From NCBI RefSeq assembly GCF_964204645.1, contig NC_134030.1:16559110-16623109 (forward strand): a stretch of 64,000 bases of DNA, read 5' to 3'. The translations under genes and the position numbers were made by a program. Below the pieces are notes generated by a model, which saw nothing but the letters and a program-made list of their open reading frames with translations, was not told the origin of the DNA and did no database searches. Origin of the DNA: Tubulanus polymorphus (taxonomy: Eukaryota; Nemertea; Palaeonemertea; Tubulaniformes; Tubulanidae). Shown here in pieces: positions 1 to 9,961 of the stretch. How positions within the stretch are numbered: position 1 is the first letter of the stretch; every line of letters starts with the position of its first letter.

Positions 1-1905
1 CCGCTGCAGTTCCAACGCAACTGCTAAAAGTCTCTGAAGTGGGCTAAAAAGTTTGTGGAGTTAAGAAAGGCGGCCGGCTGGGCCAATTTCTAAGATCAGC
101 AGACAGAGAAACCAGGTATAATTTTTAGCCTTACTGTACTACATGTCATTCTGAAAGAAGTAAATGAGTGACGAGGGCATCATGACAAAAAAATTCTTTA
201 CTTGCTTATTTATTGGAATCACAAGATAAATCTTAAATTTTCCTTGATACGAATAATTTGCCTGATAACTTGATACCGTGAATTCCTCTTTGATGATCTT
301 CTTGTGGTTATTATTGACAATGCAGAATCTGGTGAGTATTCAACATCATCGCCAGAACTAGAATATCTATAGAATTATGTAAAATTACGTCAGTCGATCT
401 TATAATGGTCAAAAGAGATAGTCAAAACTTTAAAGATAGAAAGCAAAATAAATTAGAAAATACGTAGCAATATCATAGTAAAGAAAGTGTGGATTCCATT
501 TTTATGGATCTAGGACAGAACATTTTCCACAAGTGGTGAAATAATTAGAACGTGTTAGGACAAGCGTTCAGACTGAATTCGATTATAGCTCTGGGTCAAA
601 TCCCACAATTAACAAAAGTTACCGTTGACTTTTGTGCCGCAGTCAGCTTTACTAGATTCTGTCACCACCATTGGTAGTACAAAGTCTTCTCCCTCTCTAT
701 AAACCACCACACAGGTAAATTTCTCCAGTTCAACTAACACCTCGTCTTCTTCTAGTCTGGCTCCACCTACTCGAAAATGGCCAGGATTGAAGCCAAGTTT
801 AGCAACACCTACAACAATAACATTGCTTGGTTGAGCCATGGACGTATAAACTAGAATCTAGTTTATACGTCCATGGTTGAGCTGATACATTTACAGATCA
901 CAAAGGTTGCATCTGCACCCCCCTGCCCTAGCACGATTCTGAATCAGTATCATTGTATGGTGTATTATTGTCCTGGGATTGGTGTACTAGAGCCAGGCAG
1001 TGGGTGGTCACCAGAGGCGCAGATTCCAGGGGCCATGGCCCCCTATTTTTGATTGGGCTTACTGAGTAAGTTACTTCCTCGGAAGGAAGCATATGGGAAT
1101 GTTACTGTATTAATGACTGTGAGCATCATTTAATACTGCAGTAACAGTAACACTTAGTGTAGTAGGCCTACAATTGGGCCTGTATAGGGCCTAATCGAAA
1201 ACTTGAATTTTAATTCAAAAATAAACACTGACTTAGCCTAATACGTACATGTATTCTTTAGTTCTTCTATGGACTGTACAGAAACTAAATACGTCTCGGA
1301 GGTCACGCTGCTCGAAATACGCTGCAAAACCATGACTGCCACTTGACTTAAGAAGTTCTTCTGCTGTCTTGAAGGCGATGTTGCGCGCCACGTCAATGCA
1401 ATGTGAAAAGGTCAAAACTGCCGCCAAATAACAATGAATTTGAAAAAAACCTCTTGGTTGATGGCGCCACCATACAGTATTATGCGATCGGCAATTGGCA
1501 AACTTGAACGTTTGGCATCGACAATTAGCAATCGGCAATGAGCAATCGGCATGTCCCTCCAGGTATTCGGTACACTGAAACAAAGATTCTACCGAGTCAG
1601 GGCATTCAGCTAGCAATTCATCATCGCTTATCAAATAATCCCATCACATATTTTTGTCCAAATCAATCGTCGTTATGTCGGGTTGTTCTCCATCATATGG
1701 GTGACCCCTAGTGAAAATTAGTTACGCTTTTAGTACACTAATTATTGGCCTACTAATTATTGATGTTGAAATAAAATTGGATCATGAGGCCATGTCATGT
1801 ATTGAGACATGTGATGATTTTAAGTAAAGAAGATTGATTTCATTAAGAATATTCGATTAATACAGTTGCTTATAACAATTTTTTAGTGCATTCAGATTGT
1901 ATTTT
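1..1905. other. Left flank, no supported gene
   Basis: This is flanking DNA of ordinary GC content, clearly richer in GC than the element starting at 1912. The longest open frame is 609-839 on the minus strand (76 codons). It matches no family I recognise and starts inside a palindrome (836-876), so I do not call it a gene. Around 1025-1050 is a C/G-rich stretch of the kind seen at ends of hAT-type repeats, too short to assign. Confidence 0.5.
836..876. repeat. 41-bp perfect palindrome
   Basis: Two 20-base arms, 836-855 and 857-876, are exact reverse complements around one central A at 856. The arms begin with CCATGG and contain CGTATAAAC. Transcribed or single-stranded DNA here would form a strong hairpin. 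It may be the fused ends of a small inverted-repeat element. Confidence 0.85.
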
Positions 1906-1911
1906 GGCGCT

Positions 1912-1996
1912 AGTAATAGGGAAAGTGGGCTTTCAGATCAGAGGTCGAAGGTCGACCACTCATCACCACAAGTAATTTTTTTCCCTTATAAATGGG
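1912..1996 (+). repeat. Left TIR of the Polinton element
   Basis: It begins AGTAATAGGG and ends in TTATAAATGGG. It matches the reverse complement of 18201-18285 at about 80 of 85 positions. The inner end carries the start-codon motif that launches the first gene at 1992. The flanking GGCGCT at 1906-1911 is the target duplication. Confidence 0.95.
1971..1994 (+). promoter_or_regulatory. TIR-borne start-site motif (left)
   Basis: GTAATTTTTTT, then five bases, then TTATAAATG with the ATG being the start codon of the 1992 gene. The same arrangement precedes most genes of both Polinton-like blocks, so I read it as a promoter overlapping the start codon. Function is inferred. Confidence 0.6.
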
Positions 1997-2318
1997 AGAT
2001 AGAAAAGCATTCTCAGCAACAATAAATAACAGATTAAAACCAGCAAAAAAACAATTTGAAATAAAAAAGTTAATTGATGTTACAAAAGAAATTGAACATA
2101 AAATATTGAAATTAGAAAAGATAAAAACTAAATATGGAGAGAAAGTATCAGCGAATTTAAGTTACCGTAATGTTAGTACATCGCGAGAATTTAAAGTATT
2201 TTTACCCGATAAATGGGTTTCATTGAGTACAGAGGAATTAAAAGATTTAGAAGGATTTAAAATAATCTATCATGGAAAAAATGGAGACGGTCATCATGAT
2301 TTAGAAATTGTTGATTAA
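1992..2318 (+). CDS. Small basic hypothetical protein at the left end
   Basis: An intact 108-residue protein starting just inside the left TIR. It is Lys-rich at the N-terminus, with a helical middle segment (about 24-50) and a C-terminal portion containing FKVFLPDKW and EELKDLEGF. I do not recognise the family. Its start codon is the ATG of the TIR motif TTATAAATG, which makes the start firm. It transcribes inward from the left end, mirroring the zinc-finger gene at the right end. Position and promoter suggest an accessory or early gene, but that is inference. Confidence 0.7.
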   Translation: MGDRKAFSATINNRLKPAKKQFEIKKLIDVTKEIEHKILKLEKIKTKYGEKVSANLSYRNVSTSREFKVFLPDKWVSLSTEELKDLEGFKIIYHGKNGDGHHDLEIVD

Positions 2319-3349
2319 ATAAAAAATAAAAATAATGAATATCTAAAAATGACCTTAGTCGTTTTACGAACAACTACAATCATACAGCCAAACATCTGTT
2401 ACATGTTATTATAAGAGAGTGCTTCATTTGAATAATGATCGATCAAACAGGTGTTGCAATTCAACGTTGTTGTTATATTGGATAGCTAGCAGTTATATAA
2501 TAAGCGCGCAGTACATACAACACACACAGGATACATTCTCTCTCTCGTGATTAAAAGGAATATTTCAGTGTTTTTAAGGTAAGTTTTAGCAAAATTGCCC
2601 TATCCTCGACCTACAGAGTTTTCAGGGGATAAGCATCCCATTATTGAAAGGCGCCACGGGACGCTTATCCCCAGTCATTTCTACTTACACCCCCGCGACC
2701 CACGTTACCCGGGATCTCCTTCAATGATTGGCAGAAATCACATTATATTAAAGGCGCCTAATGTAATTTCTACCAATCTCGAAATTCAAACCGAAGGAGA
2801 AACCCGGAGAGTGGACGAAGGTGCATTTTCAAAATGCCTCTGCTGGCCAGAGCTACTCCAGCGTTGGAATAAATTGCCTTATATACTTAGCTAAAACACC
2901 TAAGTAAATGTTGTTGGTGTTTACTAAAGAAATATGTGAAATTTGAAATTATAAATTATTCCGAATGAAAAGAATATAGGAATGAAAACTGATAAATGAA
3001 TTATGGATTTTTAACTTAATTATGATATAATTTCTAATCAAATTAGTAATCAATTACCATGTTAATTGATTAACAAATTCAAATTCAAATATTCATTTTA
3101 GCATCACACCCAGTGCTGCCATCTTTCAATTTAAGAAAAAACTAATAATAAGAAACGACTGTTATACAATATTCAAGTAAAAACTTCAAATTAAAAAACA
3201 GAATAAATTAATAAAAATAATGAATATCTAGAATCCGAAATGACTTATCTGGACAATTTAATTGCTCCGCATAGATGGTGCCATAAACGGCACCCACACA
3301 GTGATAGACAAAAGTAGTGAGATATTCAATTATTTTTTTTGCTTTTTTT
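2319..3349. other. GC-richer insert-like segment with a possible spliced ORF
   Basis: This segment is much less AT-rich than the rest of the element. About 2460-2580 looks like a promoter or leader and ends in AAGGTAAGT at 2578-2586, a good 5' splice site. A frame at 2595-2894 (about 100 codons, Pro/Arg-rich) follows but has no convincing ATG and no recognisable family. At 3225-3330 is a copy of the HNH-gene 3' tail also found at 25495-25575 (sharing ATCCGAAATGAC and ACAAAAGTAGTGAGATAT). The remainder is AT-rich with nothing visible. Confidence 0.4.
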
Positions 3350-3709
3350 CTAAATATTAATCCATTTTTTTATTATCAATTTTGGAATTTCAGAAGTATT
3401 TTCATTTTTGATAGCAGTTGTTTCAGAATTATTAATATCATGAATTTTATTTGATTTCTTATACCAATTACACCCAATCAAAATGAATACAATTACAAAT
3501 CCAACTGTAAAATATAGACATTTATCAAATATTCTATTATTAGAAGGAGTAGAAATAACAATATTTTCACTATTTTTATTAACATTTTTATTACTTATTT
3601 TTTCTTTTACAGCTTTTTTATATTCTTGTGATTTAATTCCTAATTGCCGAGACCATTCAATTTGTTTCTGTGATCTCGGTTTTTTCTTCACTTCTTCCAC
3701 CTTGTTCAT
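3350..3709 (-). CDS. Basic single-pass membrane protein
   Basis: 119 residues. The N-terminus is a Lys/Arg-rich helix with RSQKQIEWSRQLG (about 12-24). One hydrophobic segment, LYFTVGFVIVFILIG, lies at about 65-80, followed by a polar tail. The homologue in the second block is 26423-26818, with the same basic motif and membrane segment. It overlaps the next gene upstream (3657-4248) by about 50 bases. The start follows TTCTATAATAAATG, a weaker version of the element's start motif. Probably a virion or membrane-associated protein; function unknown. Confidence 0.65.
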   Translation of the reverse strand: MNKVEEVKKKPRSQKQIEWSRQLGIKSQEYKKAVKEKISNKNVNKNSENIVISTPSNNRIFDKCLYFTVGFVIVFILIGCNWYKKSNKIHDINNSETTAIKNENTSEIPKLIIKKWINI

Positions 3710-4248
3710 TTATTATAGAAATATTTTTACTTTCAATATTTGAAAATGTTATAACCCCAGTTGATAATAATGTCATAAATCCGCCTAATTGAAATAAGAA
3801 ATATCCAATCCATTTATTTAATTTAGTCATAACTAAATAATCATTTTTCAAATCGGAATATAATCTATTGTCATCTTCAATTGGTAGTATATAATTACAT
3901 AATTTACTATAACCTTTTACTACATTTTCTGATATCGGGTCATTAATTCTAGCTGTTCTCGCGGTTTCATAAATCTCAAATAATCTAATAATTTCATCTG
4001 ATTTCATTGTATCTAATTCATTATAAGTTAAATTTTTACCGATAAAATTTTTACATTTTCCAGATGCTATTAATATTTCTAATTGATGTTTACAATAAAG
4101 ATAATATTCATAATTATTATTTGTTGTCACATTTTTTAAAGCACCATCATCTGGAGTTAATTTTGTTTCTGTTATTCCTAAATCATCTAAAGTTTTTTTC
4201 AATTGGAACATCACCATTTTTAGATTTTATTTTCTTTTCACCTCCCAT
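3657..4248 (-). pseudogene. Conserved Polinton protein with C-terminal hydrophobic segment, frameshifted near its start
   Basis: The main frame runs from about 4200 to 3657. The start supported by the upstream motif (GTTATATAAATG) is at 4248, in another frame, with the break in an A-run near 4195-4205. The body has the conserved features of the intact 200-residue relative at 25827-26429: YEYYLYCKHQLEILIASGK, a helical middle, DLKNDYLVMTKL, and a hydrophobic segment FQLGGFMTLLSTGVITF near the C-terminus. I have the impression of similar proteins in other Polintons but know of no function. Confidence 0.7.
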
Positions 4249-4269
4249 TTATATAACAAAAAAATTAGT

Positions 4270-4436
4270 TGTGATGTTGCAACTAGAATTTAACTAGAAT
4301 GTAACTAAAAATATACTAGATTAACAAGCTAGTTAAAATATTGTTGAATTTTATTTGATTTTTGTTTCAAATACCAATAACTAGAATTCAACTAGAATGT
4401 AACTAAATATGTAATAGATGAACAAACCTGTTGAAT
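4270..4436. repeat. Short imperfect direct repeat in a gene gap
   Basis: Two copies of a segment containing ACTAGAATGTAACTAAA occur near 4290-4308 and 4390-4407, between the ATPase gene and the gene starting at 4248. The gap is otherwise empty and holds no open frame of note. Confidence 0.5.
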
Positions 4437-5045
4437 TTAAATAAATTCATATTTAAATGGGTGTTGTAATCTAAATAGTAATTTTGATCTTTTAATATTT
4501 TTCAACTTATCCATATATTCATTATGTAAATCATGTGGAATAATATAATTTTCCTCAAGTGCATTTTTCATCGATTTTCTATCTTTATTGTAGAATAAAA
4601 CTAGAAATCTAATGTTTTCTCTAAAGTCTTTAACAATTGAATTATATTTTTGATTTAAAACCCATGTTGTTATCCCAAAATGTCTACCAGAAAAAGCTAA
4701 ATAACATTACTCACTCTCTCTAATTTTTGAATCATGTAAATTTGCACAATCATCTATAATGAATAATGTATTTGATCCTTTATAAATATCTATTGATATT
4801 TTAATACAATTATCTAAATTTTCTTTTACTCTTCTAGGATCTAATATAATAAATTTATTATTTTTAGTAATATTTCTGTCATAAGTTTGATTAAATTCAT
4901 GTGTTGGACAAAATAATACTATATTATCAAAATAGTTTTTATAAACAGTTTCTAATAAATTTAATATAAAATAAGTTTTTCCACAATTTGTTACGCCAGA
5001 AATTAACATATTATAAGGCTCAAGTATAAATAATTCCTTATTCAT
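4437..5045 (-). pseudogene. Packaging ATPase (FtsK/HerA, A32-like), frameshifted
   Basis: Genome-packaging motor ATPase of Polintons and related dsDNA viruses, which pumps DNA into the capsid. The first frame (5045-4707) has Walker A GVTNCGKTYF at about residues 17-26 and Walker B TLFIIDDC at about 92-99. Near 4706 the frame breaks. The C-terminal part continues to 4437 with FSGRHFGITTWVLNQKYNSI (sensor-type Gln) and ends HPFKYEFI. The start has TATATAAATG. It lies between the integrase and the 3657-4248 gene on the same strand. Size, about 200 residues, is usual for the family. Confidence 0.85.
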
Positions 5046-6100
5046 TTATATATTTTTAATTTTACTTGATAATATCCATTTATTGAATTTATCTGGCCAT
5101 CCAACCCATTTTACTAAAGAATATTTTTTTCTTTTAACAGTTTTTGTTTTTAATACTCTTTCAATTTTATATTCTTGTTCTAGATTTTCAGTAGTTAAAC
5201 TTAATTCTTCTTCGTAAAAGTAGCCATCAACTTCTTTACCATCTAAATCTTCTAATTTATAGACATATGGTTTTGTTGTTATTACCTTTTTTATTTTATA
5301 TATTTCTCTAGTAAAATTTCGATCGTATCCTTTGTCAAATATCTTTTTATACTTAGAAATTCTAACATTTTGACCAACTTTAAATTTAGGTTCGCCAAAA
5401 TCATCTACAAGAAATGCTCCATATAAATTATTCCAAACAATTTCAGCATTTTCAGGTTTTCTAGCATCAATAGGTTTCATTCCAATAGAAGAATGATAAG
5501 ATGATTATTATATCCTTCTATCAATTTTGGTAAAACATCAATCCATTTAAAAGTATTATTTGCTGTAAAATATTTCCACATTCTTGTTCTTAATGTTCTA
5601 TTAAATCGTTCAACAACTGCTGCTTTTTTATCCGATTTTGTTGAAAAATATTTAATATTATGATTGTCTAAGAGTTCATGAACAAGTGAATTATCAAATT
5701 CTTTTCCATCATCAAATTGTATTTTTTCTGGTTTTAGTTTATCATCCGAAAGAAATCTTCTTAAAACATTTGATGTTTTACAGCATCTTTTCTATAAAGT
5801 GGGAAGCTCCATACATAACGACTAAAAATATCAATTATATTCAATAACCACCAATAATCATCATTATCTTTCTTAATATTTTTCATATCAATTAAATCTC
5901 CTTGCCACTGTTGATCTTCATAACTTACCATAGTTTGATGAGTTTTATATTTTCTAACAATTTTTTTATGTGTTGTATATGTTGGTTGTTCTAACATAAA
6001 TTCATTTATATCTTTATATTAATTGTATTAATTGTAAAGATATCTTTATAAATTTCTTAAATATTGTTCTTTAGTATTATTAGTTTTTTTAACCGCCCAT
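5046..6100 (-). pseudogene. Retroviral-type integrase with chromodomain, broken
   Basis: The integrase inserts the element via a DDE catalytic core. The N-terminal segment starts at 6100 after GGATATATAAATG, then breaks, and part of the N-terminal domain seen in the relative at 26826 is missing. The core shows QQWQGDLIDM (first Asp), WLLNIIDIFSRY, then after a frame break near 5765 IQFDDGKEF (second Asp) and VVERFNRTLRTRMW (Glu). The last frame (5480-5046) holds the SH3-like domain and a chromodomain, YSLVKWVGWPDKFNKWI. All three catalytic residues are present but not in one frame. The stop falls right at the ATPase start, so the genes abut. Confidence 0.9.
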
Positions 6101-6147
6101 TTATATATCCTTAATTTTAACTTCATATTTCTAATATTGAATACTAT

Positions 6148-7363
6148 CTAATTTACAATATTTAATTGTGCGTCAGATATAATATAAATGTGCATTTTTA
6201 AATTTTTGATTCCTTTATTCTTTGTCATGAATAATTGTATTCGATCTTTAGTGTTCTGTAGTTTTTTTCCAGAACCATGTAATGAATTATCCTCTACTGT
6301 TCTAAAATCTAACCATAATGCATATTTATTACCGGTATGATAATCAATTTGATTAATATTACAATTTTCAGATGATTTTACTTTTTCATTCATATAATGT
6401 TTTCTAATTTCTGGCCATTGATCAATCATTCTCATTCCTTGACAAAATATTTTATTTGCTATTCCTTCGATAGTTATTTCTACTTTTGTTATTTCAGGAT
6501 TATAATAATTATCAACATTTATTGCACCATTAGTATATGTTGCAATGGTAAAAAATATTAATATACCTTTAATAGATCTTCTTGGGAAGTTAATAATCTC
6601 ATTGATTATTTCATCATTTGCATTAATAGTTACAGTTTTAAATTTATCAATATAATCATATAATAATGAAAATCCTTGATTGTATTGAGTTTGAATTGTG
6701 TTAGCAATATTTTCATTAGTTACTGTGTCATATTCTAAACATATATTCGATAATTTGTAACCCATATCTTTAGCAACGCTAGATAATACAAATTCATTTA
6801 CAGGAGCAAATGTTATCTCAAATATAATATCTTCTTGAATTACATATTTATATAAAGGTGCATTATTATTTATCAATTCAAAGTCTAATGGAATTTTATA
6901 TTTGCTTCCATAAATTTTTTTTATCTGCGGCACGAGTTACTATTGCGTCATTAGCTCCTGATCTTAATTTATTTTGGTTTTCCGATTGAATGCCTTGAAA
7001 TATCATATTATTTCTATTTTCTTTAGTTAACCATAAATCTTTATAATGCATAAATAAATTATAATCATCTAATGAGAAAACTGTTTCTGGACCAATCTTT
7101 ATAGTTAATTTTTTAATCAAATATCTCCCAACATTATCGACAACATAATTATTATCATAACCAGTTACTTTTATATCGGCTGATAAATAAATACTTTTTG
7201 GAACATAAAAAGTATTTTGTGTTAATCTAGGAATTCTAACATATAAAGTTTCATCGGGATTAATATTTGAAGGATTATGAGTAATTATATGATGTGATCT
7301 TTCTGCTTTAATAGCATTAGATATTCTGGAAATCTTAGAAGGACTTATATAACTCCCACTCAT
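6148..7363 (-). pseudogene. Major capsid protein (double jelly-roll), one frameshift
   Basis: Hexon-like major capsid protein of Polintons. The N-terminal frame (7363-6896) shows ETLYVRIPRLTQNTFYVP, NVGRYLIKKLTIKIG and MHYKDLWLTKENRNN, a layout I know from Polinton capsid proteins. The second frame (6933-6148) continues with APLYKYVIQEDIIFEITFAP and the rest of the C-terminal barrel. The two overlap at 6896-6933, so one small indel separates them; total length near 400 residues is normal. The start is fixed by GTTAAATAAATG. It is the central gene of the capsid cluster. Confidence 0.85.
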
Positions 7364-7385
7364 TTATTTAACAAAAAAATTAATT
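7361..7385 (-). promoter_or_regulatory. Start-site motif of the capsid gene
   Basis: On the minus strand: TAATTTTTTTGTTAAATAAATG, ending in the capsid start codon. The TAA that stops the neighbouring upstream gene (7384-7386) touches the motif. It is one of the clearest examples of the recurrent arrangement. Confidence 0.55.
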
Positions 7386-8470
7386 ATTTATTTTTTATTA
7401 TTTTTTCTTGATATCTTTTTGATATCATATTCACTAACCAAAAAATAATAGAACTTACAACTGTGATTAAAAATAAAATAATATGTTCAGCAGCAAAGTT
7501 AAGAATATTACCTGCAGATTTCAATATAAAACCAACAATTGATGCAATAATTCCTGGTTAAGCTGCAGCAGATTTTTTAGATAGTTCCCATAAATATTTT
7601 GCTAATTTCTTTAAACCATCTTTAACTTTATCTTGTATAGAATTATTATCATTCGGGGGTTTATCCGGTTTATTGGGAGTAGGAGTAGATTTCAAAGAAT
7701 TTGATATTGCTAAACCAATTGTTGTAAATAACATAGTTACAGCTGTTAGAATTGAAAGAATTGTTATTCCTTCTAATTTAAATAATAACTTTATTCTATC
7801 TTTTAATGATATTTCAGAATTTGGTTTTATCAACAAATCTTTAAAAATAACTTTTAATCTATTAATATTATAATAATATGATTTTAATAATAATTTAATT
7901 TCTTCTTTCTGTACTTCTAAATTATCTTTTAAATTATTAATTTCTTTTTCTAATCGTAATTCCTTTTGCCTATATTCTATTTCATCAATTACTTGATGAT
8001 CTAAATCAGACTTTAATTGTTCTATTTCTTTATTTTTATCAGTTAATTCTTTTTCTAAAGTTCCAATTTTAATATCTCTTATACTTTTATTATGTGCAAT
8101 TTTATCAGCTTCATTTCTTATACTAATAATTTCTCTAATTGGTTAAATTATAATTTTGATATCTTACAATGTTTTCTGGAATCGATCTATTTTTATCATT
8201 ATGAATGGAATCTTCAAATAATACTTTGAATTGTTTCTGCGCATCGAATGAAGTGTTATCATTTCCAATTATTGGGGATCTTGTTTCAACTTGCGCACCT
8301 AAAATACATAATAAATAAGCTCTAATTGATTGATTTATTCTTTGTATACCAGCTTTAGTAAAACCTTCACTATTTTCTAAAATGAAATTAACCCAACCAT
8401 TATTGTTTTGTTGTTGTATATTATTATAATATTTTGGTAATTCATTCCAATAATTTAACTTGTTCTTCAA
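7384..8470 (-). pseudogene. C-terminal part of a large conserved Polinton protein (PX-like)
   Basis: Three open pieces on one strand form one protein. Piece 8470-8135 has NNNGWVNFILENSEGFTKAG and ends RYQNYNLTN. Then comes a long coiled coil (about 8135-7840). Then 7836-7558 has a hydrophobic stretch ITILSILTAVTMLFTTIGLA, a Pro-rich linker and helix KVKDGLKKLAKYLWELSK. After an in-frame stop the tail to 7384 adds further membrane segments. I recognise this order from Polintons of marine animals, where it is the C-terminal half of one protein. The N-terminal half is absent here but present in the other block at 27977-28606. The function is not known; virion assembly or membrane interaction is plausible. 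Confidence 0.7.
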
Positions 8471-8858
8471 CTGTTATATGACCATTTAAACTTATTATAT
8501 TATCTAGTGTATTTTTTAATTTATTAATTTCTTTTATATTAGTTTTAATTTTTTCTTTATTATTTTTTATATTTAATTTTGAACTTATACCAGTTAAAAC
8601 ACTTGAACTTAATCCTAATACGCCAATTGATATAGCTAAAGGTGTTAATGGCGAAAATATTGATAATGTTATTACAGAACTAATTGTAACCGAACCACTT
8701 ATAATCAAATAATATATAATTTTAGATTTTAAATATTTTTTCTTTTTAACTTTTAAATCATTTTCAAATTCTAATATTTGTTTTTCTAAATATATTTTTA
8801 ATTTAGTTTTATTTATATCATGAGGAATAATATCAATATTATCAACTTTATCATCCAT
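8442..8858 (-). CDS. Coiled-coil protein with paired membrane segments
   Basis: 138 residues. The N-terminus is acidic, then a Lys-rich helix, then two adjacent hydrophobic segments (about 46-62 and 68-90, rich in Ile/Ser/Val/Gly), then a Lys/Asn-rich coiled coil ending GHITVEEQ. The relative at 28623-29048 ends EEQDKLLKELINY. Here the tail differs and runs into the PX-like fragment, so a deletion joined the two genes. The start has TAAATAAATG preceded by a T-tract. Probably a virion membrane-associated protein. Confidence 0.65.
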   Translation of the reverse strand: MDDKVDNIDIIPHDINKTKLKIYLEKQILEFENDLKVKKKKYLKSKIIYYLIISGSVTISSVITLSIFSPLTPLAISIGVLGLSSSVLTGISSKLNIKNNKEKIKTNIKEINKLKNTLDNIISLNGHITVEEQVKLLE

Positions 8859-8879
8859 TTATTTAGAAAAAAAATTACT

Positions 8880-9340
8880 AATTAGTAAATCTATATGCTA
8901 CAAATATAACAATAACAGTTCCACCTAAAATCCATATTATTTCATTTTCTGTTGTTCTTTACTTGGGGTATAATAATCTGATAATTTAGGTTTGTATAGA
9001 TGTAATTTTTCTTTATTGGTTACTGCGTTATATAAACTCATTGCATCATCGACTGATTGAAAATCTCTGTGTGAAATCTTCTGATCATATAATGCCTTGT
9101 TAATAATTATATTAATATATAGTTTTGCCTCTTTTCTCCATATTCTTCTGCTGCTTTATTGTATTTTTCTAATGCTAAGTTATGTCTTCTTTGTTCTCCT
9201 AATGAACTATTTTTATCAATATGCTTGAATAAATAACCACCACCAGTAAATGCTAAAGCGTTAACAATTGCCGATCCTATAATAGTTATAATTGCGTTAA
9301 CAATTGCCGATCCTATAATAGTTATAATTGCAGAAGCCAT
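8880..9340 (-). pseudogene. Conserved Polinton membrane/coiled-coil protein, frameshifted, with internal duplication
   Basis: Homologue of the intact 140-residue protein at 29068-29490. The N-terminus is a Gly/Ala/Ile hydrophobic segment, followed by YLFKHIDKNSSLGEQRRHNL and a charged helix. The frame is lost near 9110. The remainder down to 8880 is still recognisable (KLSDYYTPSKEQ and a second hydrophobic segment). A 36-bp tandem duplication at about 9253-9325 doubles the first membrane segment, giving TIIGSAIVNA twice. Start motif ACTAAATAAATG. I know this family from other Polintons without a function. Confidence 0.7.
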
Positions 9341-9364
9341 TTATTTAGTAAAATAATTACGCAT

Positions 9365-9586
9365 TTATATGGGAGGAATATATTTTTGTTTTTCTAAATA
9401 ATCAATAGTTAAATTAGATAGAGTAACTGCTAATGTTAATTTTAAGATATCATTTATATCAAATCTATCAACATTAACACTTCCCATTTTGAATACTTTT
9501 TTTAATACCATTGAATAACCAACAGTTCCAACTGATAGTAATGCTCCATTATATAATCCAGTTATTATCCACTTATTATCACTCAT
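9365..9586 (-). CDS. Small conserved Polinton membrane protein
   Basis: An intact 73-residue protein beginning MSDNKWIITGLYNGALLSVG, with two hydrophobic stretches (about 7-27 and 46-60) around a short polar loop and a tail LEKQKYIPPI. Similar small proteins with an N-terminal GLYNGA segment are familiar from animal Polintons; the role is unknown. Its stop TAA is the TAA of the ATATAAATG sequence near 9363, and its start is in GATAAATAAATG. The copy at 29515-29736 has a premature stop. Confidence 0.7.
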   Translation of the reverse strand: MSDNKWIITGLYNGALLSVGTVGYSMVLKKVFKMGSVNVDRFDINDILKLTLAVTLSNLTIDYLEKQKYIPPI

Positions 9587-9943
9587 TTATTTATCAAAAA
9601 AATTACTATCATCAAAATATTTAGTTAACTTATTTATGATTAAATCAATATTTATTTCATTACTAGTTTCATTTGTATATATTTCAATTATTATTTTTTT
9701 AATATCATCGATGATAAAATCTTCATCTAATTCATAAAATCTTAAAGATTCGCTAATTAAATTAGTAATCTTTTCTACATTTAAAGTTTCTTTATCTATT
9801 GTTGTTTCATACTCAAATGTTGTTTCATTAGAAAATGCAATATTTTTGATATGTATAATTACATCATTAATGTTAAATTTCATTTCTTTCTCACGTTTAA
9901 AATCAAACCCAAAACATATACTCGGTCCAACAGTTATATTCAT
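9587..9943 (-). CDS. Acidic hypothetical protein
   Basis: 118 residues, rich in Asp, Glu, Ile and Asn, no membrane segment, probably alpha/beta. I do not recognise it. The stop codon TAA overlaps the start motif of the next gene (the frame reads through the T-tract and ends at TAAATG). The start is set by CACTATATAAATG. The relative at 29743-30093 has premature stops, so this is the better copy. It lies between the penton and the small membrane-protein genes. Confidence 0.6.
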   Translation of the reverse strand: MNITVGPSICFGFDFKREKEMKFNINDVIIHIKNIAFSNETTFEYETTIDKETLNVEKITNLISESLRFYELDEDFIIDDIKKIIIEIYTNETSNEINIDLIINKLTKYFDDSNFFDK

Positions 9944-9961
9944 TTATATAGTGAAAAAATT
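9941..9961 (-). promoter_or_regulatory. Start-site motif overlapping the penton stop codon
   Basis: On the minus strand: GTAATTTTTTCACTATATAAATG. The TAA near the beginning is also the stop codon of the penton gene (9960-10666), and the ATG is the start of the next gene. Stop, promoter-like tract and start thus share about 23 bases. Confidence 0.55.

Noticed and set aside
1233-1634. 133-codon minus-strand frame
   Set aside because: No family features, no supporting promoter or splice signals; composition typical of chance frames.
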